Positions 1 through 5,625 of a DNA stretch of 5,625 bases are shown here, piece by piece. The number at the start of each line of letters is the position of its first letter. Within the stretch, counting starts at the first letter, position 1. The notes under the pieces were generated by a model. It made no database searches and was not told where the DNA came from. It worked only from the letters and a program-made list of their open reading frames with translations. The stretch comes from an archaeon (GTDB taxonomy: Archaea > Nanobdellota > Nanobdellia > Woesearchaeales > JAGVOV01), in the NCBI GenBank assembly GCA_020052545.1, contig JAGVOV010000080.1, positions 1-5,625 on the forward strand. Reading direction: 5' to 3'. Position numbers and translations under genes: made by a program.

Positions 1-351
1 AACAACGGCATCGGCATGATCGGTGTAGGCGAGTCAGAGACAACTTCCAGAGTCGTAGAATGCGTCGACAGAGCTTTGCACAATCCTTTGCTTGATGTCA
101 ACATAAAGGGCGCCAATGGTGTGCTGATAAACATAAGGAGCAGCACCTCAATGACATTGGATGAGGCGCACAAGATTGTCGAAAGCATCAATGAAGAGAT
201 GGACGAGAACGCCAAAGTCGTCTGGGGCGTCCAGATAGATGATGAGATGAAAGAGAAAGTAAGGGTCACGGTCATAATAACGGGCATAAAATATGTCAAG
301 CTCGGCAATGATTATATAGACATGAATCTGGATCTAGAGACTTACCATTAA
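1..351 (+). CDS. ftsZ: Cell division protein FtsZ, C-terminal part (5' end outside window)
   Basis: This is the C-terminal 116 residues of a tubulin-like GTPase that polymerises into the division ring. The reading frame is open from the first base (Asn-Asn-Gly-Ile-Gly before the first Met at 16), so that Met is internal. Visible FtsZ landmarks are GIGMIGVGES, the helix ending in NPLLDVNIKGANGVLINI, the TLDEA helix, AKVVWGVQIDDEM and RVTVIITGI, in the normal family order and spacing. The Trp in VVWG is typical of archaeal FtsZ, where bacteria usually have Phe. The GTP-binding signature (GGGTGSG) and T7 loop must lie upstream and cannot be checked. After ITGI only 20 residues remain, ending in YIDMNLDLETYH; this acidic/hydrophobic end may be the partner-binding tail, which in other archaea binds SepF (inference). 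The gene converges on the minus-strand membrane-protein gene and overlaps it by 4 bases. Family assignment is firm; which archaeal paralogue (FtsZ1 or FtsZ2) is not resolved. Confidence 0.95.
   Translation, partial: NNGIGMIGVGESETTSRVVECVDRALHNPLLDVNIKGANGVLINIRSSTSMTLDEAHKIVESINEEMDENAKVVWGVQIDDEMKEKVRVTVIITGIKYVKLGNDYIDMNLDLETYH
348..351. other. Convergent stop-codon overlap (TTAA)
   Basis: The palindrome TTAA holds both stop codons: TAA at 349-351 for ftsZ on the plus strand, and TAA read from 350 to 348 for the membrane-protein gene on the minus strand. The two genes therefore overlap tail to tail by 4 bases and neither has its own 3' untranslated spacer. Any transcription termination must occur inside the opposing coding sequence. 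Confidence 0.95.
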
Positions 352-1061
352 GATTTCTTATATGTCTCTTTGTAATAGCCGACCATGACTTTGGCGAAGA
401 GGAAGCGGAACCATAAGGACGAGAAATAGGCTGCTATGAGAGAATAGATGCTGTCGAGCACAGGCATATATCTTGTCAATAAAGTCGGTATGCTCAATAT
501 TATCACTGTGAGAAAAAAGACTATCAGCAACAATATTCCAATATGCAGCTTCCTCATACCAAAACCAAAAGCTTTCAAGGCTTGGCGCCAGTCAAGCGTC
601 TCCGCATAGATCAAAGTGAGCAGCGCCGTGAAATAGATGAAAAACAGAGGATAAATCACCAAGAACAGAGGCAAAAAGCTGTCTGTGAAGATTTGTGGCG
701 CAGCTATGAATATCACAAGCACCAGTACAGACCAGGCGATATTGATGAGGAAGAATTTTCCAAATCCTTTCAAGTTGATCCTCTTGTTAAGGATGACTTT
801 CCATATCAAGAGATAGAAGAATGAAATCAAGAAAGCCACTATAAGGACAAACACTAGCATGAAAATGAGCATTTTTGAGAGATTTGATAGGAACACATCA
901 TTCGCGATGTTAGCCGGATTTGTCATTATAGCATCAAAAAGTGCCCTATTTGCCAGGAAAAGCACATAGAACAGGCTTATGAAGCATATATCAAGCAAAA
1001 AGACATACAAGTAACCGATATTGACCCTTAAAGATTCCTTAAACACTTTCCACAGTTTCAT
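348..1061 (-). CDS. Six-helix integral membrane protein of unknown function
   Basis: The 237-residue product is strongly hydrophobic, with about six predicted membrane helices near residues 15-37, 62-87, 103-123, 129-152, 172-195 and 200-225. The N-terminus (MKLWKVFKESLR) is a short basic amphipathic stretch and the C-terminus (YYKETYKKS) is basic; with an even number of helices both ends would be cytoplasmic by the positive-inside rule. The loop around residues 154-171 (ETLDWRQALKAFGFGMRKL) between helices 4 and 5 is the main polar segment. The layout recalls broad families of polytopic membrane proteins of unknown function, but I do not recognise a specific one and see no catalytic motif. 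It is the last gene of the minus-strand run, starting one base after the preceding stop (TAA-a-ATG). The 19 bases before its ATG contain no Shine-Dalgarno match, so translation probably depends on ribosomes finishing the upstream gene. A role as membrane partner of the two upstream surface proteins is inferred from position only. Confidence 0.85.
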   Translation of the reverse strand: MKLWKVFKESLRVNIGYLYVFLLDICFISLFYVLFLANRALFDAIMTNPANIANDVFLSNLSKMLIFMLVFVLIVAFLISFFYLLIWKVILNKRINLKGFGKFFLINIAWSVLVLVIFIAAPQIFTDSFLPLFLVIYPLFFIYFTALLTLIYAETLDWRQALKAFGFGMRKLHIGILLLIVFFLTVIILSIPTLLTRYMPVLDSIYSLIAAYFSSLWFRFLFAKVMVGYYKETYKKS

Positions 1062-1062
1062 T

Positions 1063-3591
1063 TTAATCGAATTTTGGCTTCACGACGAAGAACATGTTCT
1101 GGTAATCAGACAATGTCTTCTGGTCCGAATTCTTGAGTGCATCATAGTCTTGAGGCTTCTCAAGCTCTATCATATAGAAAGTGATGTTCTTGCTATTATA
1201 AAGCTGTTCTTCTGTTATTGTTATATCTGCAGAATCAAGGCCACCAGCGCTCCATATCGGTATCCATATTGGATCTAGCTTTTCAAGACCGCAGAAAGAC
1301 GAAGTGTCATAAAGTTTGTTGTAAGCGACTTTTCCTGCTTCAATTGGATCCTTGATGGCATTATAGGCATTTTTGTACGAATCTTTGGCCATGTTGAATG
1401 TGTATGAGTATATATCTGCATAACTTGAAAGCCAATCCCCCAACACAGTCTTAGGCTTGCAGATGCCTATCTTGAAATAATATGGATGGCTCAAGTCCTT
1501 GACGCCTGTCGCGTTCAGCTCTTCTATCGGCACTTGGACATCTTTTGTTCTCCTGACGCAGCCACCACTGAGGAAATTTGAGATGCCAGAACTGTCTTTG
1601 CACTCATATTCCCTGCCGATGTATGCTCCACTGTAATCCAGGAGATTGCCAGAGATTGTGTAGTTCCCAGGCACAAACTCCCTGACATTGTCGGTGTCGA
1701 AGTCAGAAGGTGGCCTCCTTGCCATATCTTCAATTGACTTGATGTAATCTGCCTTCTGCTGCGTCGTCATCTGTGACGCGTCAACCTGCTTTCTCATCTC
1801 TTTTACATCGATGGAGGGAATCGAAGTATTGCCCTCAACTTTCAAGAAGCCTATCATAGGCACAGGCTCATCAGATTCATCATTCCTCTGGATGAGGAAG
1901 AATACCTTGTCATATTTGCTCAGGTCCCTGGCATTCTTTGCTAATAGATCATCAAAGGCGCTTATGTTTATGTTCCTGACTTTCAGCACACTCTTCATGT
2001 CTGCCACTGTCCTTTTCTGTATCTTGATGGTCCTATTGACTTTCGGCCAGAGCTCTGCCGTCAATGACAATGGCTTCTTGTCATCTTTGTTGTTGTTGAA
2101 TGGGACTGCTATGCTTGCATAGCCTGTCTTCCTCACCAGGATCCTGCCGCCGAAAGCGCAATAAGGATAATTTTCGATGACTTTGCCTGTGTCATCTGTG
2201 ATACCTATGAATGCCGATTCGCCGCATTCATAATTGACTTCAGCGTCTGAAAGCACAGCCTTGGTGTGCCTGTCATTGACAGACAAGGTGATTGTCTTGT
2301 TCAATATCTGGCTCTCTTTCCCGATGCTCAAGGAATATCCCTGATAGCTCGGGTTGAAATTGAAGTCAGAATTTATAGGGACGCTGTTCCTTATGTTTGC
2401 CTCTAGCGCAAAATTGAAATTATAGCCTTGGTAGTTGAAAGCTGTGGGGTCACCAAGCTTCACTATGACTGGGAATGAGAGGTCGTAATGGTAGGTGTAT
2501 CTAAGGATATCAAAACCAGGTATCAGCTTGAAAAAGAAAAGATAGCTTGGGACTATGCTCTCGCCTTTGATGAACCTCTGCCCCATGCTGAAATATATGT
2601 CTGAATCAGGATAGAGGAAGCTTGCTGACAGATTGGTGTTCTTTCCGCCGACAAACTGGTAGTTATAAGAGCTTCTCATGCCTTTAGATAGCTGGTCATC
2701 GCCGCCATAAGGCACATAGAGCTTCGTGTTTATTATCTGGATAGCCCTTACAAAGTCAAGGACGTCGTATCTAATCTTTTCCCTTACACTCCTTTCATCC
2801 CACATGACGGCGCTTGAGCCTTTTCCAAACTTTGTCGGATTCGCTACTGGAGGCAGCGCGTTCTTGTCATAGTCCGAATAAGTCGAGATCGTGTTCAGCA
2901 CTGTCTTTTCTATAAATGTGTAATTTGCCTCATTCTCAACTATTTCAGCGGCAAAATCATAGATCTGCTTGAAATTTATGCTTAAGTAAGTGGAGAAGCT
3001 TTTTATGTCAGATTTCTTGCCTGTGCTCACGTCTGTTACTATGGTGGGCATATCGAGCTTCACAATAACATCATTTGTCGTGATCAAGACTTCGCTCTTT
3101 GGCTTCCCCACTATCACATCATACTGCCGGAACTGGCTAAAACCAAAGCAGCTATTTACCTTTGCATTTATATAGAACTCAAGCTGCGCCTCTATCGAAT
3201 TTAGGCCATTGGGCTTCTGCAATGGAGGGATCTTGATGACAATGTTATTTTTCTTGTCTAAGGAGCGCCAGAAAGGAAGCACATCCTCACCAATCTGTAT
3301 CGCATCAGAATTATATATAACGGGATTGAGTTTGATATTTGTCATGTGGGCCAGATCAATATAACCACCGTTTCTGCCCATGATCTCTAGGCCTTCTCTT
3401 GCAACCGCTTTTGTACATGATTCAACATAGGCCTTTACTGGAAGAACATCCTGGTCAACAGTCTGTGTCTCTGTCTGAGAATTGATTGCAGATTGTTTGC
3501 CCCTATTTATTGTAACTACTACTAGGGAGACAGCTATGATTACAACAATCCCCACAATAATGAACAGCGCTATCTGACCTCTTTTTTTCAT
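1063..3591 (-). CDS. Large surface protein with pilin-like (class III) signal and carboxypeptidase-regulatory-like domain
   Basis: The 842-residue product is anchored or exported through its N-terminus: MKKRGQIALF followed by a hydrophobic helix (about 8-28). Most of the rest is polar, beta-rich and probably extracellular. Residues about 50-240 form a first domain with YVESC (C59), GRNGGYI and a second cysteine at C148. A beta-rich stretch spans about 300-425. Residues about 431-515 look like a carboxypeptidase-regulatory/Ig-like fold (a D-DTGKV turn, GGRILVRKTGY, and C456/C478). A helix-containing region follows at about 530-640, and the C-terminal part holds C664, C678, C711 and C767. The eight cysteines fall into plausible pairs, and nine N-X-S/T sequons (N223, 320, 431, 519, 542, 588, 643, 693, 802) fit a glycosylated cell-surface protein. 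There is no second membrane segment. The ATG is supported by the adjacent signal sequence and by AGAGG 8 bases upstream. It begins one base after the upstream stop. Exact function is unknown; similar pilin-signal proteins are, from memory, frequent among hypothetical proteins of DPANN archaea. Confidence 0.88.
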   Translation of the reverse strand: MKKRGQIALFIIVGIVVIIAVSLVVVTINRGKQSAINSQTETQTVDQDVLPVKAYVESCTKAVAREGLEIMGRNGGYIDLAHMTNIKLNPVIYNSDAIQIGEDVLPFWRSLDKKNNIVIKIPPLQKPNGLNSIEAQLEFYINAKVNSCFGFSQFRQYDVIVGKPKSEVLITTNDVIVKLDMPTIVTDVSTGKKSDIKSFSTYLSINFKQIYDFAAEIVENEANYTFIEKTVLNTISTYSDYDKNALPPVANPTKFGKGSSAVMWDERSVREKIRYDVLDFVRAIQIINTKLYVPYGGDDQLSKGMRSSYNYQFVGGKNTNLSASFLYPDSDIYFSMGQRFIKGESIVPSYLFFFKLIPGFDILRYTYHYDLSFPVIVKLGDPTAFNYQGYNFNFALEANIRNSVPINSDFNFNPSYQGYSLSIGKESQILNKTITLSVNDRHTKAVLSDAEVNYECGESAFIGITDDTGKVIENYPYCAFGGRILVRKTGYASIAVPFNNNKDDKKPLSLTAELWPKVNRTIKIQKRTVADMKSVLKVRNINISAFDDLLAKNARDLSKYDKVFFLIQRNDESDEPVPMIGFLKVEGNTSIPSIDVKEMRKQVDASQMTTQQKADYIKSIEDMARRPPSDFDTDNVREFVPGNYTISGNLLDYSGAYIGREYECKDSSGISNFLSGGCVRRTKDVQVPIEELNATGVKDLSHPYYFKIGICKPKTVLGDWLSSYADIYSYTFNMAKDSYKNAYNAIKDPIEAGKVAYNKLYDTSSFCGLEKLDPIWIPIWSAGGLDSADITITEEQLYNSKNITFYMIELEKPQDYDALKNSDQKTLSDYQNMFFVVKPKFD
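2047..2301 (-). other. Carboxypeptidase-regulatory/Ig-like domain in the large surface protein
   Basis: Residues about 431-515 show the usual progression of this beta-sandwich fold: a strand with NKTITLSVND, a loop leading to AVLSDAEVNYEC, then GITDDTGKVIENYPYC, GGRILVRKTGY and a closing strand ending at LSLTAELWP. C456 and C478 sit on neighbouring strands and could form a disulfide. Such domains are common stalk or adhesion modules in extracellular proteins. The call rests on motif spacing by eye, not on a profile search. Confidence 0.5.
3508..3591 (-). other. Class III (archaeal prepilin-like) signal and membrane helix
   Basis: The first 28 residues of the large surface protein read as a basic n-region (MKKRG), then Q at the expected +1 position, then an unbroken hydrophobic stretch (IALFIIVGIVVIIAVSLVVV). 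This matches the layout cut by archaeal prepilin peptidases (PibD/EppA type) between Gly5 and Gln6. The usual Glu at +5 of the mature pilin is absent; Phe is there instead. It may therefore be a processed but non-polymerising anchor, or an uncleaved N-terminal membrane helix. Confidence 0.65.
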
Positions 3592-3592
3592 C

Positions 3593-5625
3593 CTAGCATC
3601 CTCTTATCGCGCATGGCGGCAGGTTATAGCCTGGCCTTGTACCTCCTGTCCTTGTTGATGTAAGCGGCTTCTGCGATATCGGCGCATTGTTGCCGAACCT
3701 GTAATCTTCCTCTCCAACGTCTCTGCAATACTCGCTCTCACCATAATAAATATAGGTATTACCAACAACCATACCACTGTCACTAAGCTTGACTTTTTTG
3801 CCAAAACTTAAGCACACTTTCTTAAAATATTTTGTACTGAAAAACATCGAAGTTGTGTTATCTCCATGTGTTTCGCCTTGGTCTATCGTGTAAGTCGTCG
3901 GATTGCCATCAGCATCAAATGGCAGCATCTGGTTGCCATCTAAGGTGATTTTGTAAGTATTGCTCTCCTTCAGCCCAGATACCATCCAATTGACAGTGTA
4001 GAAATATGTGGTCTCATTATGCACTGCTCTTTCAGCTCCGACCCACCCTACAATTGTACCCTGCGGCGAATACATGCCGCCCTTATTGTCATTGCTGACA
4101 AAAAGATTATTGTACGGGTTGCAGAGTGATTCTGCCCATTTTGTCGGGTCTATCGCATCAGCAGCCATACCTAGCCATCTATAGACGCCTCCAAGCCATT
4201 TTTCCTGGTAATCCTGGCCAAATATCCATCTGAAAAGGACGTCTCCAATGAAATATCCCATGTTCTTCTTGCTCCAGCAGTCCTCGTCGTTCCATTCGAA
4301 GCAGCCTTTGCGCATGCTGCACTCGCCGTCTGACGGTGCCGTCTTATCTTTTTTGTTGCATTTCACGCTGAACGGCGGGAAAGGGCTGTCCCTCATATCA
4401 TTCGAGTCTGCCCCTATGCAGCTTATGTCGCAGACAGTGTTATAATCTACATTGAGATAGCATCCATTAGTGGCATGGTCAGGGCCACTTGAATCCTTAA
4501 CAAGAGCTGGCCCAGGCTCAACAGAAATATCATTAACCCATTGGCCCGTGACCTTCTTCGAAGGCACGCATTTGCACGTGTCTCCGGGCGCAATCTGCTT
4601 GCAGCCGTAATACATGCAGCTCTTGATGCAATCTTCATCCTTCTTTGAGGCTTGGCAGCAGAGCTTGTTGTCTGCACAGCCTCCATTTACAGGTCTGTAT
4701 GAAGCGCCATCTATCACAATATCATTCTGGCATGATGCGCTGCATTTTCCAGAATATTCAACTTTGCTGCTGCCCGACATGACATCATTGCCTGAAGCGT
4801 CTTTCGGCGTCCCAGTGCAAACTTCTGTCCCGGATGTCTGGGGCTGTGCTACTGTGGCTGGGCTGAGCTCTGGAATCTTGAGGCAGCAGGTCCTATCAGA
4901 ACCATCCGAACATAATCTTTGGCTTGCATCATTGTATGTGAAGCAGTTTGAGGCATACCAGTCTTGTTTCTTCAGGCTGATGACCGAGTTCTGGTCATAG
5001 CATGCAAAATCGACATTCTTCCCTTTTGATTTTGCATATGTCTGGCATGCTGTATTTGCAGCATTCTGCGCTGTCGTCTCTGTGCATTCTCCTGCTGTCA
5101 CCCCATTTGTGGCCAATAATGCCATAAAGCCTGATTTTGTCTTGCATTCGGTTTCAAGTTCCGCAGCAGTGGTCTTGTCTGTGTCAATTGTGTTATATTT
5201 TGCATTGTTGGGGTCTGAAGCAGTGTATCCCCTGCAGCACACTTTCCTGGTTGTTACAGCAATCTGTGTTGACGTGACAGCATCCACAGCAGCTGGGCAG
5301 CATGAAAGGCCTGTGGCGCAGCTGTCTGTCTTTATGTCTTGTTTCTCTGTAGTGCCTGTCTTTGTGACTTGCTTGATTGGGCACTTTACGGCGTCACTTA
5401 TTTGCTGACACTTTCCAGAGTAAGTATATTTTGTTGCATCATTACCAAAAGTGAGATCAGCGACCTTACAATCACCATCTGCCTGGATATTTGATGGAGC
5501 CTGTGACTTCCAGCAGTAAAGGTTCCCTGCTCCGCAGCAATAATCATTGTTGCTATTGCATTTCTTCCCTTTGACGCATTTTCCGGCAGTCATGTCGGCA
5601 TCTGAGCAGGCCTTATTGACGCATG
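3593..5625 (-). CDS. Cysteine-rich secreted protein with repeated C...CC modules (5' end outside window)
   Basis: At least 676 residues are visible. The frame stays open past the first Met at 5593 to the edge (CVNKACSDAD precedes it), in the same cysteine-rich style and with no ribosome site before that Met, so the true start and any signal peptide lie off the right edge. Counting from that Met, residues 1-439 hold 39 cysteines, including five CC pairs (19-20, 98-99, 119-120, 236-237, 312-313). A helical, Trp-rich linker (about 442-496, ending DPTKWAESLCNP) follows. Then comes a beta-rich, Ig-like domain (about 505-630) with C594 and C623 as a likely disulfide, and a Gly/Pro-rich tail with C661 and the last residue C666. 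Few Lys/Arg clusters and no membrane segment are seen, so it is probably extracytoplasmic and stabilised by disulfides. It is the first visible gene of the run and ends one base before the surface-protein gene, which suggests joint production and perhaps physical association. I recognise no named family or enzyme motif. Confidence 0.85.
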   Translation of the reverse strand, partial: CVNKACSDADMTAGKCVKGKKCNSNNDYCCGAGNLYCWKSQAPSNIQADGDCKVADLTFGNDATKYTYSGKCQQISDAVKCPIKQVTKTGTTEKQDIKTDSCATGLSCCPAAVDAVTSTQIAVTTRKVCCRGYTASDPNNAKYNTIDTDKTTAAELETECKTKSGFMALLATNGVTAGECTETTAQNAANTACQTYAKSKGKNVDFACYDQNSVISLKKQDWYASNCFTYNDASQRLCSDGSDRTCCLKIPELSPATVAQPQTSGTEVCTGTPKDASGNDVMSGSSKVEYSGKCSASCQNDIVIDGASYRPVNGGCADNKLCCQASKKDEDCIKSCMYYGCKQIAPGDTCKCVPSKKVTGQWVNDISVEPGPALVKDSSGPDHATNGCYLNVDYNTVCDISCIGADSNDMRDSPFPPFSVKCNKKDKTAPSDGECSMRKGCFEWNDEDCWSKKNMGYFIGDVLFRWIFGQDYQEKWLGGVYRWLGMAADAIDPTKWAESLCNPYNNLFVSNDNKGGMYSPQGTIVGWVGAERAVHNETTYFYTVNWMVSGLKESNTYKITLDGNQMLPFDADGNPTTYTIDQGETHGDNTTSMFFSTKYFKKVCLSFGKKVKLSDSGMVVGNTYIYYGESEYCRDVGEEDYRFGNNAPISQKPLTSTRTGGTRPGYNLPPCAIRGC
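3600..3604 (-). promoter_or_regulatory. Shine-Dalgarno site of the large surface protein gene
   Basis: Read on the minus strand, AGAGG lies 8 bases before the ATG at 3591, complementary to the pyrimidine-rich 3' end of 16S rRNA. It sits inside the last codons of the upstream cysteine-rich gene, so ribosomes could initiate de novo as well as by re-initiation after the TAG at 3595-3593. It supports the chosen start. Confidence 0.6.
3704..4081 (-). other. C-terminal beta-rich (Ig-like) domain of the cysteine-rich protein
   Basis: Residues about 505-630 alternate hydrophobic and polar positions in strand-length runs: GTIVGWVGAER, TYFYTVNWMVSGL, TYKITLDGNQ, TTYTIDQGE, TSMFFSTKYF, KVCLSFGKKVKL and TYIYYGESEYC. 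Two N-linked sequons (N526, N579) are present. C594 and C623 are the only cysteines and are placed to link two late strands. The pattern suits a beta-sandwich adhesion or polymer-interaction module; the specific family is not identified. Confidence 0.5.
4277..5625 (-). repeat. Degenerate cysteine-module repeats (protein level)
   Basis: Residues are counted from Met 5593. A short motif ending in G-[K/E/D]-C occurs six times: TAGKC (2-6), ADGDC (38-42), YSGKC (58-62), TAGEC (166-170), YSGKC (280-284) and SDGEC (421-425). A second motif, C-x(5-7)-CC, occurs four times: C12/C19-C20, C92/C98-C99, C228/C236-C237 and C306/C312-C313. In four cases a GxC motif precedes a C-x(5-7)-CC motif, giving four tentative modules of unequal length. 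DEDC also occurs twice (319-322 and 436-439). The DNA is diverged: the two YSGKC copies differ at three synonymous third positions, so these are old protein repeats, not recent tandem duplications. Confidence 0.7.

Noticed and set aside
352..372. Pyrimidine-rich stretch just after the ftsZ stop as a possible transcription terminator
   Set aside because: The T runs are short and interrupted and lie within the coding sequence of the opposing gene, so the composition is explained by its Lys-rich C-terminus; too weak to annotate.
543..824. Plus-strand open frame of 93 codons inside the membrane-protein gene
   Set aside because: It lies wholly antisense to a convincing six-helix protein, its product is a charged, Gln-rich low-complexity sequence typical of a reversed hydrophobic gene, and it has no ribosome site or recognisable domain.
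1811..2122. Plus-strand open frame of 103 codons antisense to the large surface protein
   Set aside because: It overlaps a well-supported coding region on the other strand, and its Ser/Leu-rich product shows no domain; it is best explained as a shadow frame.
3604..3804. Minus-strand 66-codon frame overlapping the end of the cysteine-rich gene
   Set aside because: It is an alternate frame within the beta domain and tail of the real gene, has an Arg-rich nonsense-like C-terminus and no independent start signal.
4614..5408. Two long plus-strand open frames (4614-5000 and 5082-5408) across the cysteine-rich gene
   Set aside because: The minus-strand frame shows ordered cysteine modules through the whole region; the plus-strand products are compositionally odd, with no motif of their own.
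1..5625. tRNA or rRNA genes, CRISPR repeats, insertion sequences, inverted terminal repeats
   Set aside because: None seen: essentially every base is within the four coding regions, and no regularly spaced DNA repeats or transposase-like products were found by eye.

Overview
The window looks archaeal, most likely from a small-genome, DPANN-like lineage (Woesearchaeota/Pacearchaeota type), though the phylum is an inference. Three things point this way. The FtsZ fragment has the archaeal 'VVWG' form where bacterial FtsZ usually has 'IIFG'. A large surface protein starts with a class III (archaeal prepilin-like) signal, KKRG|QIALF. The genes are packed almost without spacers. It is ordinary protein-coding DNA with no RNA genes, mobile elements or CRISPR.

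Layout: positions 1-351 (+) carry the C-terminal 116 residues of the cell-division GTPase FtsZ, with the rest off the left edge. Facing it on the minus strand is a three-gene run in the order gene 4, gene 3, gene 2, probably one operon whose promoter lies beyond the right edge. Gene 4 (3593-5625, open at its 5' end) encodes a secreted-looking protein with a very cysteine-rich, repeat-built N-terminal part and a beta-rich C-terminal domain. Gene 3 (1063-3591) encodes an 842-residue extracytoplasmic protein with a pilin-like N-terminal anchor, eight cysteines and an internal carboxypeptidase-regulatory-like fold. Gene 2 (348-1061) encodes a six-helix integral membrane protein. Both junctions are one nucleotide (TAG-g-ATG and TAA-a-ATG), so the genes are probably translationally coupled. 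The last minus-strand gene and ftsZ share the palindrome TTAA as both stop codons. No stretch over 4 bases is left non-coding.

Taken together, the three minus-strand proteins suggest an envelope assembly: a disulfide-rich secreted protein, a membrane-anchored multidomain surface protein and a polytopic membrane partner. No function can be read from the sequence. The new biology here, if any, is this uncharacterised surface system and its cysteine-module architecture.
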